Source: CADEDV01 sp964596345 (GTDB taxonomy: Bacteria > Bacteroidota > Bacteroidia > Chitinophagales > Chitinophagaceae). Taken from it: a stretch of DNA of 64,000 nt. The notes beneath the pieces are model-generated. The model was not told where the DNA came from and did not search any database. It worked only from the letters and a program-made list of their open reading frames with translations. The stretch is from assembly GCA_964596345.1 (NCBI GenBank), contig CAZQSZ010000005.1, positions 353,098 to 417,097 on the forward strand. The letters are read 5' to 3'. This document shows, piece after piece, positions 1 through 8,741 of this stretch (its first letter is position 1; every line of letters starts with the position of its first letter). A program made the position numbers and the translations under genes.

Positions 1-2
1 GG

Positions 3-803
3 CAACCAGGTCCCATGGATGAGTCCCAGATGGGAATGGGCGGACATGCCATGTGTGTGATTGGCTATGATGACAGAAAATTTATTGGGAAAGATCAAGA
101 GGGTAAGAATGTATATGGAGGATTTCAAATAATGAATAGCTGGGGTCCTGATTGGGGAAAGAATGGTGTGGCATGGGTTGGATATGGAGATTTTAAGAAT
201 TATGTAAGAGAAGCTTATGGCATTGATCCGTTGCCGAAAAGAACAGCGGTGGCAAATGTTCCATTGGAATGTACAATCGGGTTAGTGAATAATGCCGATA
301 AACAATATATACAACTTCGCTCGGCAGGGGCCAATACTTTTCAAACTGTTTCACCTATAGCTGTTGGCACAAGATTTAAAATGGAAGTGAAGAATGAAAC
401 AGAATGTTATATCTATATTTTCGGCCAGGATGAAAGAGGCGGCAGCTTTGTGCTATTCCCTTACCTGAAACCAGGTGAAACAGTTTCCAAACATTCACCG
501 TATTGCGGTATTACAGGTTACCGGTTGTTTCCCAAAGCACAATCACTGGAAGCAGACAGTATTGGTAACCGGGACTATATTGCTATTGTGGCCAGTAAAG
601 ATGAATTGAATTATGACCAGCTGAACCAGGCGATCAATAACAGCCGTCAATCCACCTATGCGGCTAAGGTGAATGAAGCCCTGCAGGGTATCCTGATCCG
701 TTCTTCCCGGTTCATGAATACCAGTGACGGGGCGATCTATTTCAAAGCAGATGCTAATGATAACAAAGCGGTTGCTGCAATCGTGGCGTTTGATAAGCAA
801 TAA
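3..803 (+). CDS. C1 family (papain-like) cysteine peptidase, C-terminal part
   Basis: The reading frame is open to the window edge, so the N-terminus with the catalytic cysteine lies outside. The visible part begins with the C1 histidine region (GGHAMCVIGYDD) followed by the asparagine/tryptophan motif (MNSWGPDWG), the second half of a papain-like active site. The remaining ~180 residues resemble the DUF4384-type domain often attached to such peptidases in Bacteroidota, including a YIYIFGQD...FVLFPY stretch. Secretion cannot be judged without the N-terminus. The next gene starts 12 bases downstream on the same strand. The family call is firm from the His/Asn motifs; the substrate is unknown. 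Confidence 0.85.
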   Translation, partial: QPGPMDESQMGMGGHAMCVIGYDDRKFIGKDQEGKNVYGGFQIMNSWGPDWGKNGVAWVGYGDFKNYVREAYGIDPLPKRTAVANVPLECTIGLVNNADKQYIQLRSAGANTFQTVSPIAVGTRFKMEVKNETECYIYIFGQDERGGSFVLFPYLKPGETVSKHSPYCGITGYRLFPKAQSLEADSIGNRDYIAIVASKDELNYDQLNQAINNSRQSTYAAKVNEALQGILIRSSRFMNTSDGAIYFKADANDNKAVAAIVAFDKQ

Positions 804-815
804 CCAATTATAGAA

Positions 816-1313
816 ATGAATTCCGGCACTTCTGAATTTATACAACTCATGAAACATCCCGTTAAATTCAGGATGTTTTTATTATCCAGATTGCCCAGCG
901 CTTTTTTCGCAGGAGTAAGGGTAAGAGAAGCAGATGAAAAGAAATGTGTCGTAACGGTTCCCTATAAATGGTTTTCGCAAAATCCATTCCGATCCACTTA
1001 TTTTGCCTGTTTGAGTATGGCTGCAGAAATGAGTACGGGTGCATTAGCGATGGCGTATTTATATAAAAGAAAACCCCCTGTTTCGATGCTGGTGGTGAAA
1101 GTAGAGTCAGAGTATTTTAAAAAAGCAACTGATCGTACCCGTTTTATATGCGAGGATGGCGAACTGTTCCGTAAAGCCATTGAAGAAAGTATTGTAACAG
1201 GTGAGGCAAGAACAGTAAAGGCAAGATCGGTGGGAACAAATAAACAGGGAGAAATAGTGGCCGAGTTTTTTATTACCTGGTCATTTAAAGCCAAACAAAA
1301 AAATAATTCTTAA
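816..1313 (+). CDS. DUF4442-type hotdog-fold protein (thioesterase-like)
   Basis: A 165-residue protein resembling the DUF4442 family, single hotdog-fold proteins related to acyl-CoA thioesterases such as PaaI. The pattern VTVPYKWFSQNPFRSTYFACLSMAAEM matches the central helix region of these proteins in position and character (shown here in description only up to its key residues YKW, NPF and MAAE). No signal peptide or membrane segment is seen, so a cytoplasmic enzyme is likely. It may be cotranscribed with the preceding peptidase gene, 12 bases upstream. An internal ATG at 849 is an alternative start. The substrate is not predictable. Confidence 0.7.
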   Translation: MNSGTSEFIQLMKHPVKFRMFLLSRLPSAFFAGVRVREADEKKCVVTVPYKWFSQNPFRSTYFACLSMAAEMSTGALAMAYLYKRKPPVSMLVVKVESEYFKKATDRTRFICEDGELFRKAIEESIVTGEARTVKARSVGTNKQGEIVAEFFITWSFKAKQKNNS

Positions 1314-1345
1314 TCAAAAAAATCTCCTGGGAGGAACTTTCGGGT

Positions 1346-1370
1346 TCCCCCTTCAGGGGGCGGAGGGGGT
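1346..1370. repeat. Short GC-rich palindrome (CCCCCT..AGGGGG) abutting a start codon
   Basis: CCCCCT and AGGGGG arms are separated by two bases, followed by GGCGGAGGGGGT that runs straight into the ATG at 1371. It resembles a shortened copy of the dispersed palindromes found at 31-48 kb. Its GGAGG may double as the ribosome binding site of the next gene. Confidence 0.6.
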
Positions 1371-2774
1371 ATGAAAATAGCATTTCATGGTGCGGCCCGG
1401 ACAGTAACAGGTTCCAAGCATCTTCTTACATTGAAGAACGGGAAAAAAATATTGCTGGATTGCGGTATGTTCCAGGGGTTGGGAAAAGAAACAGACCAGC
1501 TGAACCGTGATTTTGGCTTTGATCCGGCTGAGGTAGATGTGATGATCCTGTCGCATGCACATATTGATCACAGCGGATTGATACCAAAATTGGTAAAAGA
1601 CGGTTTCAGGGGAAAGATCTTTTGCACCCCGGCAACAAAAGACCTGGCTGCTGTTTTACTGGAAGATTCAGCCGGTATACAGGAAGACGAGGTAAAGTAT
1701 ATTAACAAGCGAAGGGCCATGGAAGGCCTGCCCTACCTGAAGCCTTTATATACAACGGAGGATGCGATGAACAGTCTCTCGCATTTCCTGGAAACACCTT
1801 ACGGAGTATGGTTTGATGTGACAGAAGGAGTGCAGGCCATGTTCACCGATGCAGGCCATATCATTGGCAGTGCCTGTGTGAATATCAGGGTTAATGAAAA
1901 TGGTAAGGAAACACGTATCACTTTTAGCGGTGATGTGGGGAGATACCGGGATGCCATTTTAAAGTCACCAGAAGATTTTCCGCAGGCTGATTATATCATC
2001 CTGGAGTCAACCTATGGTAATAGTTTGCATGATGAACATCTTACCACGCCGGACATCCTGTTGCGTTGGATAGAGAAAGCCTGTTTACAGAAAAGGGGAA
2101 AGCTGATCATGCCGGCATTCAGTGTGGGAAGAACGCAGGAATTATTATATGCCCTGAACCAGCTGGAGGTAGAGAACCGCTTGCCTGAGCTGAAATACTA
2201 TGTTGATAGTCCCTTGAGTATTGAAGCAACAGAGATCGTTAAAAAGTATCCGCAATATTTTAATAAGACTATTCAAAAACTTATGCAGTCGGATAATGAT
2301 CCTTTTAATTTCACGGGCTTGAAATATGTGAAATCTGTGGAGGAATCAAAGCTGCTGAATTTCCAGAATGGTCCCTTTGTGATCATTTCTGCGAGTGGTA
2401 TGGCTGATGCCGGCCGGGTGAAGCATCATATCAGTAACAATATTGAGAATAGTAAGAACACAATTTTACTAACCGGGTATTGCGAACCAAGATCACTTGG
2501 AGGTCGATTAATGGACGGGGTAAAAGAAGTGGGCATTTTTGGAGTAGAGCACCAGGTACATGCGGAGATCGGGGCTATCCGCAGCATGAGTGCACATGGT
2601 GATTATGAAGATTTGAGCCAGTGGCTGGCCTGCCAGGATAAACAACAGGTAAAAAGAGTTTTCCTGGTGCATGGAGAATATGAAGTGCAGCAGGATTTCA
2701 AACAGCGGCTTATCAGGAAAGGATTTGCCGATGTGGAGATCCCGGAAAAACATTACGAGATCGGGCTGACCTAA
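1371..2774 (+). CDS. Beta-CASP metallo-beta-lactamase fold RNA-processing hydrolase
   Basis: A 467-residue protein of the CPSF/YSH1-like MBL family (COG1236). The zinc site SHAHIDHSG is at about residues 60-68, followed by later metal-binding signatures FSGDVGR and the beta-CASP elements ESTYGNS, MPAFSVGRTQE and SASGMADAGRV. Near the C-terminus are SAHGD and LVHGE, typical of the RMMBL segment. Family members are endo- or exoribonucleases acting in the cytoplasm; the exact RNA target is unknown. The start at 1371 is supported by the GGAGG just upstream and by the MKIAFHGAARTVTGS N-terminus typical of the family. Length is normal. Confidence 0.9.
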   Translation: MKIAFHGAARTVTGSKHLLTLKNGKKILLDCGMFQGLGKETDQLNRDFGFDPAEVDVMILSHAHIDHSGLIPKLVKDGFRGKIFCTPATKDLAAVLLEDSAGIQEDEVKYINKRRAMEGLPYLKPLYTTEDAMNSLSHFLETPYGVWFDVTEGVQAMFTDAGHIIGSACVNIRVNENGKETRITFSGDVGRYRDAILKSPEDFPQADYIILESTYGNSLHDEHLTTPDILLRWIEKACLQKRGKLIMPAFSVGRTQELLYALNQLEVENRLPELKYYVDSPLSIEATEIVKKYPQYFNKTIQKLMQSDNDPFNFTGLKYVKSVEESKLLNFQNGPFVIISASGMADAGRVKHHISNNIENSKNTILLTGYCEPRSLGGRLMDGVKEVGIFGVEHQVHAEIGAIRSMSAHGDYEDLSQWLACQDKQQVKRVFLVHGEYEVQQDFKQRLIRKGFADVEIPEKHYEIGLT

Positions 2775-2880
2775 CCCCGATTTTAACAATACCAGTTTTC
2801 ACATTGTATTAGTAAACGTGGCATCCTTTTTTCCGTTTATGTATGAGTTGGAATTAATCATTCATAAACAAGGAGGGAGT

Positions 2881-3471
2881 ATGAAAACGAATTGGAAACT
2901 GTGGAGTGGTTATTTAGGTATCGTCTTCTTGCTGGCAAGTTGTGGCACCACAGCACATATTGAAAAAGACGACCAGGCTGATTTTACGAAGTACAGAACT
3001 TTTGCCTGGATAGATAAAGACGGAGAGGGGAGGAATGATCGTAACAGGAGTAATGACCTGGCTGAGCAAAAGATTCGGGAAGCTGTTAATAAAGAATTGG
3101 AAAAATCTTCCCGCTGGCGGGAATCGAAGAACAGGCCTGATATATTATTGAGCTATGATGTATTGGTAGAAAAGAATGTAAAGGAGCAGAATGATCCTGT
3201 TTACTCACGACCTTTTACAAGAACTTTTTATAATCCCTACACCCGCCGGTATTCAACCATTTATTATCCTTCGCAATTTCTTGGCTACGACCGTGAACAA
3301 AGAGCCATACGGGAAGGAACGGTTACTATTACCATGATCGATGCCCGGACTGATAAAACAGTATGGCAGGGCTGGGCTACTGACGAGGTGAACAGCCGTA
3401 ATATGACGGGTAAAGAAATACAGGCTGCAGTGAGATCGATCTTCAGAAAATTTGATGTAGCCAAAAACTGA
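2881..3471 (+). CDS. DUF4136 domain lipoprotein
   Basis: A 196-residue lipoprotein. The frame is open from 2818, but the ATG at 2881 is preferred because AAGGAGGG lies directly upstream and it gives a clean type II signal peptide ending in LLASC (Cys near residue 21). The mature part matches the DUF4136 pattern: a DFTKYRTFAW start, an IREAVNKELEKSSR helix, and a C-terminal WQGWATDE followed by IQAAVRSIFRKF. Such proteins are anchored in the outer membrane or periplasm and have no known activity. A strong terminator follows at 3498. Confidence 0.85.
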   Translation: MKTNWKLWSGYLGIVFLLASCGTTAHIEKDDQADFTKYRTFAWIDKDGEGRNDRNRSNDLAEQKIREAVNKELEKSSRWRESKNRPDILLSYDVLVEKNVKEQNDPVYSRPFTRTFYNPYTRRYSTIYYPSQFLGYDREQRAIREGTVTITMIDARTDKTVWQGWATDEVNSRNMTGKEIQAAVRSIFRKFDVAKN

Positions 3472-3497
3472 TTTTTATAAGGACGGTTCCGGACAAG

Positions 3498-3524
3498 GCC
3501 CCCTGCGAGAGCAGGGGGCTTTTT
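3498..3524 (+). terminator. Rho-independent terminator
   Basis: A perfect 9-bp stem (GCCCCCTGC / GCAGGGGGC) with a GAGA tetraloop is followed by five T residues, 26 bases after the DUF4136 stop codon. Confidence 0.93.
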
Positions 3525-3540
3525 ATCACTTATTCCAAAT

Positions 3541-3567
3541 AAAAAAACCGCCTGGTGGAGCGGCTTC
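3541..3567 (-). terminator. Possible terminator on the minus strand
   Basis: Read on the minus strand, a 7-bp stem (AAGCCGC / GCGGTTT with one G-U pair) runs into seven T residues. It would serve the response regulator transcript ending at 3868, but lies 300 bases beyond the stop codon, which is unusually far. Confidence 0.45.
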
Positions 3568-3688
3568 AAAATCTCTTGTGGTTGGGACGGTTGAGGGGTA
3601 GATCTTTTTTTCAATAAGGTAAAGATTTTGATTGATGGTTTTTTCATGAATTGGATCAGGATTTTCACAGGATTGGTCAGGACTTTTC

Positions 3689-3748
3689 TTGGTTTTTCGG
3701 ATCTGGATCAGTTGGTTTTTCAGGTATCAGAATTTCAATTGGTTTTTC
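3689..3748. repeat. Degenerate tandem TTGGTTTTTC repeats
   Basis: TTGGTTTTTC occurs at 3689, 3712 and 3739, with a close variant near 3636, interspersed with GGATCAGGATTTTC and AGGATTGGT words. The 300-base gap from 3568 to 3867 holds nothing else that I can recognise. The words recall degenerate GGATTTTCAGGAT repeats common between Bacteroidota genes. Confidence 0.5.
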
Positions 3749-3867
3749 CAGGATTGGTTGTCATTGTTTGACAGTACAAATATGAAAAGGATTTCCGGGG
3801 GGACATAATTTTTTCGACGAATGGGCTAAAACCTCCGATTTTCGGGATTTTTCCCCGGTTTTCAGTT

Positions 3868-4560
3868 TCAAATGATATTGAAACGGCGGATCACTTCGGC
3901 CTTACAGGCTTTGCTTACTGGTATTTCAGATCCTTTTACGAAAAGGGTATTCTCCCGGATATTGTCCACTTTACTGATATTGACGATATAGGACCGGTGT
4001 ACTTTGATGAATTGACGGGCATTGACCTTTGTTTCCAGGTTTTTAATGGTATTAAGGGCAACATATTTTTTTTCAGCCGAAACAAACTTTACATAATCCC
4101 CCATGCTTTCGATGTAGAGGATGTCCTCGTTTTTGAGCCGCACCAGTTTACCATCACTTTTAATAAAGATGTGGTCATCGTCATTACTTTCATTTGTTTT
4201 TGGGATAGCAGTATCCGTTATTTTCTTTACTGCATCTGAAAAACGCTGATAGGTAAAGGGTTTTTTGAGAAAATCGGTTACGTTGTATTCAAAACCATTA
4301 TAGGCATATTCAGTTTTAGATGTAGTCAGGATTACTTTGGGGGAGTAGGCTATTTTATCCAGCACATCAAAACCTTTGCCGCCGCGGATCTCCACATCAA
4401 GAAAAATAAGGTCAACACTATTCGTACTCAGGAAATTGATGGCTTCGGTTACGTTTGTACAATGCGCTTTTACATCAAGCTGACCGCTTTTTTCACAACA
4501 GGTTTTCAGGTAGTCGGCAGCTACCTGCAAATCTTCTACTATGATGCAGCTGAGCTTCAT
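3868..4560 (-). CDS. LytTR family response regulator
   Basis: A 230-residue two-domain regulator. The receiver domain spans about residues 1-120, with acidic residues near E9/D10, phosphoacceptor D55 in LIFLDVEIRG, and the conserved lysine in LKKPF. A LytTR DNA-binding domain spans about 130-230 (ILYIESMGDYVKF, FIKVHRSYIVN). It overlaps the upstream HPt gene by four bases, so the two are translationally coupled. With the divergent hybrid kinase at 5061 it forms a probable phosphorelay: kinase receiver to HPt to this regulator. The target genes are unknown. Confidence 0.92.
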   Translation of the reverse strand: MKLSCIIVEDLQVAADYLKTCCEKSGQLDVKAHCTNVTEAINFLSTNSVDLIFLDVEIRGGKGFDVLDKIAYSPKVILTTSKTEYAYNGFEYNVTDFLKKPFTYQRFSDAVKKITDTAIPKTNESNDDDHIFIKSDGKLVRLKNEDILYIESMGDYVKFVSAEKKYVALNTIKNLETKVNARQFIKVHRSYIVNISKVDNIRENTLFVKGSEIPVSKACKAEVIRRFNII

Positions 4561-4958
4561 GCGGCAGACCTGTTAAAGGAAACCAGTTTATTGTGTTCGT
4601 TGATAATTGCCTGGTGAGCATCTTCCAGAGTGTTTAGCAGATCTTTATAGTCATCTTCTAACTGAGTGATGGATTCAGCATGGTAGCACTTATTTTCAAA
4701 AGCTTTGCATTTTTCCAGTACGTCCGGCATCCCGACAAAACCAAAAGTGGGCTTTATTTTATGTACCGCCTTTCTAAGTAATTCAAGATCGTTTTGTTGA
4801 AAATTGGCGAGGATGCCCGACCTGTCTGCATCAAAATGATCCAGTACAGTTTTGAACATTGTTTCTATATACGAGTAATCGTCTTCGTACATATTAAATA
4901 GGTAATCAGCGTCAATTCTGTCACTAAAGGTAAAAGTGGTAGTACTACGGTCTGACAT
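4557..4958 (-). CDS. HPt (histidine phosphotransfer) domain protein
   Basis: A 133-residue single-domain protein. The HPt signature is VHKIKPTFGFVGM with phosphorylatable H66, followed by the helix continuing to the conserved glycine. HPt proteins shuttle phosphate between the receiver of a hybrid kinase and a separate response regulator. Both candidate partners are adjacent: the regulator overlaps by four bases downstream and the kinase is divergent 103 bases away. No membrane segment is seen. Confidence 0.88.
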   Translation of the reverse strand: MSDRSTTTFTFSDRIDADYLFNMYEDDYSYIETMFKTVLDHFDADRSGILANFQQNDLELLRKAVHKIKPTFGFVGMPDVLEKCKAFENKCYHAESITQLEDDYKDLLNTLEDAHQAIINEHNKLVSFNRSAA

Positions 4959-5060
4959 AAGAATAGATTATAAAATCATTGAATATTGGATAATAGGAAC
5001 GTGAATTCTTCGTTTTTAGTATAATTCCTGCCCTCCGGGTAGGGGTAAAGTCTGATTCCT

Positions 5061-7187
5061 ATGCTCAAAAAAATCCAGGACCTGTTCAGGGCTATCTACC
5101 ATACCCTGGCTGAAGCAGGTGTTAATTCTTCATTGCCCCCCGATCAGCGTAAGTCGGTATTGCTGATCAACCAACTATTGCTGATATCTTCAGCAATCAA
5201 TCTGGTTGGAGTTATCTTTTATTTTATCAGTGAATTGTACCTGAGTTCACTGGTTAACCTGGTTACCGGCTGCATTTTTATAGCAGGTGTTTATTTTAAT
5301 TACCACCAGAAGCTGCGGTCTGCAAGAATTTTATATGTGGCCAATATTAATATTTACCTGGTGGTGATCAATATTGTAGAAGGGCTTGATGCAGGTGAAT
5401 ATTTATTATACTTCCCCGCCTTTATTTCAGTAACGTTCATGGTGCGGATCTACAAAGATTATAGTGAGCTGGTCGGGGCCTATGTATTGACAGCCGTGGC
5501 TGCTTTTTGCTGTATCCAGTTTGTTCCCGACAAAACAGGACTGCAATGGATGGAAGCAAGAACGCTGCACCAGATATTTGCTTCCCGGCTCATCCTCTCC
5601 ATCATGCTTACCATTTATATTTCCTATCTCATCTTAAAGATCAGCCGGGATAATGAAACATTGATACTGGAGGAAAAAAAATTCAGTGATTCGATTTACA
5701 ATACTTCCCTGGATGCCGTATTTATTGTTAATGCAGGTACAGGGCTGGTGGAAGGCTGTAACCAGCAAACACTTCAGCTATTTGATGTGAGCCAGAAACA
5801 AGAAATAATCGGTAGTGGTATTGGGAACTGGTTTGATGAGCAGCAAATAAGCACACTGCTTGGCAGGCAATATTCTGACAGCGGGTCCTGGCAGGGAGAA
5901 CTGACGGTTAACAGCAAAAAGGGCAGAACTTTTTATGGCTTTGTAAGCGCAGTGGCATTTACTTATAAAGAAGTACAATACCTCAAATTAAGTATCCTTG
6001 ATATTACCAATGTAAAGTCAGCAGAATTTGAACTGATGAAGGCCAAGGAAAAAGCTGAGTCGGCTGCAAAAATGAAAACAAGGTTTCTTTCCAATATGAG
6101 CCATGAGTTAAGAACACCCTTGAACGGGATTATCGGGACTACTAACCTCCTGCTGCAGGAAGAGCTGTTGCCAAGCCAGAAAGCCCATTTTGATGTGCTG
6201 AAATACTCGTCAGAACATATGCTCACCCTGGTCAATGATATCCTTGATCATACCAAGATGGAAGCCGGGAAAATGGAACTGGCTTTAGCCCCTGTTAATA
6301 TGAAGCAATTTGTGGAAAAAATCGTATCACAGTTTAGCAGCCAGGTGGAAGTTAAGGGTCTTCAGTTTAAGACCTATACAGATCCCGCATTGGATATCGA
6401 ACTCATAACTGATGAGATGAGATTACAGCAGGTGCTTGCTAACCTGCTTTCAAATGCTATTAAGTTTACAGAAAAAGGAAGTATTACGTTTTCTGCCAGC
6501 AAGATCATTGCTTCCAGTTCCAAAGTAACAGTGCAGTTTATGGTTCAGGATACCGGAATAGGCATACCTGAAAATAAGCGACAAGAAATATTTGAGAGTT
6601 TTACCCAGGCCAATGTAGAAACGACGAGAAAATATGGAGGCACGGGTCTTGGCTTAACTATTACAAAAGAGTTATTAGAAGTATTTAATTCTGAGCTTGT
6701 CTTACAAAGTGAGGAGGGTAAAGGGAGTAAATTTATTTTCATGCTGGAATTACCAGTAGGTGGTAAGCGCAAAGTGTATATACCGGAGAAAAGTATAAGC
6801 AAACTGCCTGAGTTGACCGGTATAAAAGTATTAGTTGCTGAAGATAACGAAGTGAACATGACAATTGTAAAACGATTTTTGCAAAAATGGGGTATTGAAA
6901 TAAGTGAGGCAGTAAACGGGAAAGTGGCAGTTGAATTGTTTACCAAGGGCAATTATGATCTTTTGTTATTCGACCTGGAAATGCCAGAAATGGACGGGGC
7001 ACAGGCTTTAAATGAGATCCGGAAACTGGATGAAAAAATCCCGGTGATGGCGTTTACTGCTGCTGTATACGACAATATGTATGCCGACCTAAAAGAAAAA
7101 GGATTTACGGATTTTATTCATAAACCATTCCGGCCAGATGATTTGCATAGTAAAATAGCAGCCTATACGTTAGCTAAAAGGGCATAA
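5061..7187 (+). CDS. Hybrid sensor histidine kinase/response regulator
   Basis: A 708-residue membrane kinase. About six hydrophobic segments lie within residues 35-195, followed by a PAS-like region (about 210-320), a HisKA domain with H348 in NMSHELRTPLNG, and an HATPase_c domain with N-box (NLLSNAIKF), G1 (DTGIGIP) and G2 (GGTGLGL). The C-terminal receiver (about 585-705) has AEDNEVN at its start, D638 in LLFDLEMPEMDG and a lysine in IHKPF. There is no periplasmic sensor domain, so the signal is probably sensed in the membrane or by the PAS region. It is transcribed divergently from the HPt/LytTR pair, its likely phosphorelay partners. Confidence 0.93.
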   Translation: MLKKIQDLFRAIYHTLAEAGVNSSLPPDQRKSVLLINQLLLISSAINLVGVIFYFISELYLSSLVNLVTGCIFIAGVYFNYHQKLRSARILYVANINIYLVVINIVEGLDAGEYLLYFPAFISVTFMVRIYKDYSELVGAYVLTAVAAFCCIQFVPDKTGLQWMEARTLHQIFASRLILSIMLTIYISYLILKISRDNETLILEEKKFSDSIYNTSLDAVFIVNAGTGLVEGCNQQTLQLFDVSQKQEIIGSGIGNWFDEQQISTLLGRQYSDSGSWQGELTVNSKKGRTFYGFVSAVAFTYKEVQYLKLSILDITNVKSAEFELMKAKEKAESAAKMKTRFLSNMSHELRTPLNGIIGTTNLLLQEELLPSQKAHFDVLKYSSEHMLTLVNDILDHTKMEAGKMELALAPVNMKQFVEKIVSQFSSQVEVKGLQFKTYTDPALDIELITDEMRLQQVLANLLSNAIKFTEKGSITFSASKIIASSSKVTVQFMVQDTGIGIPENKRQEIFESFTQANVETTRKYGGTGLGLTITKELLEVFNSELVLQSEEGKGSKFIFMLELPVGGKRKVYIPEKSISKLPELTGIKVLVAEDNEVNMTIVKRFLQKWGIEISEAVNGKVAVELFTKGNYDLLLFDLEMPEMDGAQALNEIRKLDEKIPVMAFTAAVYDNMYADLKEKGFTDFIHKPFRPDDLHSKIAAYTLAKRA

Positions 7188-7209
7188 AAATATCCCGATA
7201 ACTAAAATT

Positions 7210-7242
7210 AAAAGGCTTCAATCTCTGATTGAAGCCTTTTTT
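7210..7242. terminator. Bidirectional terminator at the element's left border
   Basis: A 14-bp stem (AAAAGGCTTCAATC / GATTGAAGCCTTTT) with a TCT loop and T-runs on both strands. It ends the kinase transcript. It directly abuts the tRNA-Glu 3'-end copy at 7242, so before integration it would also have terminated the tRNA-Glu transcript. Confidence 0.9.
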
Positions 7243-7267
7243 GTAGCCCGTACGGGATTCGAACCCG
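7242..7267. other. Left attachment site: 26-bp copy of the tRNA-Glu 3' end
   Basis: These 26 bases are identical to 52353-52378, the T-arm and acceptor 3' strand of the intact tRNA-Glu gene (minus strand). The identity stops on both sides. No tRNA body follows here, so this is a duplicated 3' end left by site-specific integration, not a tRNA gene. Confidence 0.92.
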
Positions 7268-7315
7268 AACGGAAATGCCGTATTGGACGTGGATTTCAGC
7301 GGCTTAAGGTCTCAA

Positions 7316-7333
7316 GGTTACCGAAAAGTTACC
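7316..7333. promoter_or_regulatory. Candidate integrase arm-type site, left end
   Basis: GGTTACCGAAAAGTTACC holds two GTTACC words 11 bases apart. A near-identical sequence is found at 52234-52252 near the right end, and GGTTACCGAA recurs at 52122. The mirrored location close to both attachment sites suggests recombinase or excisionase binding. Confidence 0.6.
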
Positions 7334-7523
7334 CTGCCAAAAGCCTACGAAATAGCCTGATTTGTCAAGAACTTTCAGGACATTAAAATACGAAAAGGGT
7401 TGTTGAAATAGGCTATTCTGTGCATATTTTTTTGCACAGTATAATGATGCATCTTGAATTATTTTGGTAATGCTGATGCCTCTTCTATGCCTTTGATATA
7501 ACCAGGAAATAAGTGAACGAGGG

Positions 7524-7727
7524 TTATATTAAAAACGATCTTACAAGGTTTTCGTCCAGGCCAGTGAATTCGCAGAACTCTTTAACTGAAATAAATTCTC
7601 CTTTTTTCTTTTTGTATTTCTTCCTGATCCGGGCAAGCAGTTTTCTTGCGGCCCTTTCTTTACGACCGGTAATGTTCATGATGTCTTTTGCATAGATGAC
7701 TATGCGATTGGGGATCGTTTGCTGCAT
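7524..7727 (-). CDS. Small basic protein, possible DNA-binding (Bacteroidota element type)
   Basis: A 67-residue, lysine/arginine-rich protein with a likely helix-turn-helix arrangement: an N-terminal YAKDIMNITGRKERAARKLL segment and a C-terminal SVKEFCEFTGLDENLVRSFL segment. Such short proteins are frequent in Bacteroidota mobile elements. It is the first gene inside the left border, where excision or control factors are often found. Function is inferred only from composition and place. Confidence 0.6.
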   Translation of the reverse strand: MQQTIPNRIVIYAKDIMNITGRKERAARKLLARIRKKYKKKKGEFISVKEFCEFTGLDENLVRSFLI

Positions 7728-7865
7728 AACCCTGCATATAAGGAACCGATGCTTTGAAAGCGATTGGAATCATTTTAAACTTGTGGTGTTGACATTGCAA
7801 AATTACAATCCAGGTACCGGGAGTGTGATTTGCAAAATGAATCAAATTAAATCAATCTAAATCCT

Positions 7866-8621
7866 ATGGCAAGACAAAAAGGTATTATCAAACTGGACGG
7901 GACGATAGGCGACATCACATTTTATAAGAGTCGTGATGGCTACCTGGCCAGAGAAAAAGGTGGCATTCCTGCCGACCGTATCGCTAATGACCCTGCGTTT
8001 CAGCGGACCCGTGAGAACGGCGCTGAGTTTGGCCGGGCAGGTAAAGCCGGTAAGGTTCTTCGCAATGCGATCCGTGGTCTTTTGCAAAATGCGAAAGACG
8101 CAAGGATGGTGAGCCGGTTGACTCAGGAAATGGTTAAGGTGATCCAGGAGGACGCTACGAACCCAAGAGGACTCCGGAATGTGATCGATGGAGAGGCAGA
8201 GCTTTTGGAGGGCTTTGACTTTAATCTTAACGGCAAACTGGGCACTACACTGTATGCCCCGTTTACATCTACAATTGACCGGGTGGCGGGAACATTGACG
8301 GCGAATATTCCGGCTTTTGTACCGCTGAATATGATTGCAGCTCCGGGCGGAACTTCTCACTTTAAAATCGTTTCTGCAGGTGCAGAAATTGATTTTGAGA
8401 ATGAGGTTTTCGTTGCGGATGTTCAATCCACTGCAGTGCTTCCCTGGGATGCGAATGCAACTGCCGTGATCAACCTAGCCAATGCAGTTACAGCAAACAG
8501 TACTCATCCTTTATTCCTTGTGCTAGGCATCGAGTTCTACCAGCAGGTGAACGGTCAGATGTATCCGTTGAAAAACGGTGCATTTAATGCCCTGAACATC
8601 GTGAAAGTGGATGGGGACTAA
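7866..8621 (+). CDS. Conserved Bacteroidota protein of unknown function
   Basis: A 251-residue soluble protein with a very characteristic N-terminus (MARQKGIIKLDGTIGDITFY) followed by a basic helical region and a beta-rich C-terminal half. I recognise it as a type seen next to DUF5675 genes in Bacteroidota, but no function is known to me. No signal peptide, membrane segment or catalytic motif is visible. It heads a four-gene run with DUF5675 and two small membrane proteins that looks like a remnant of a phage or phage-like particle module. A structural role is possible but speculative. Confidence 0.7.
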   Translation: MARQKGIIKLDGTIGDITFYKSRDGYLAREKGGIPADRIANDPAFQRTRENGAEFGRAGKAGKVLRNAIRGLLQNAKDARMVSRLTQEMVKVIQEDATNPRGLRNVIDGEAELLEGFDFNLNGKLGTTLYAPFTSTIDRVAGTLTANIPAFVPLNMIAAPGGTSHFKIVSAGAEIDFENEVFVADVQSTAVLPWDANATAVINLANAVTANSTHPLFLVLGIEFYQQVNGQMYPLKNGAFNALNIVKVDGD

Positions 8622-8651
8622 TTTTTAACCCTAATAACAATTGAAGTGAAA

Positions 8652-8711
8652 ATGAGTAACCCCGGCCGTGCCTGGCAAACTGATGATTCGCTTATTTGGG
8701 AAGAAGCATAG
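8652..8711 (+). CDS. Possible 19-residue micro-ORF
   Basis: A short ATG-to-TAG frame (MSNPGRAW..., ending IWEEA) between the conserved unknown gene and the DUF5675 gene. The peptide is acidic and tryptophan-containing, and the spacing fits a gene in the same run. Nothing but its position and open frame supports it. Confidence 0.25.
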   Translation: MSNPGRAWQTDDSLIWEEA

Positions 8712-8741
8712 CATTTTCCCATGTATTAAATCTTAAATCCT

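Noticed and set aside
7242..7320. A tRNA gene at the left border
   Set aside because: Only the T-arm and acceptor 3' strand are present; the remainder of a cloverleaf cannot be formed.
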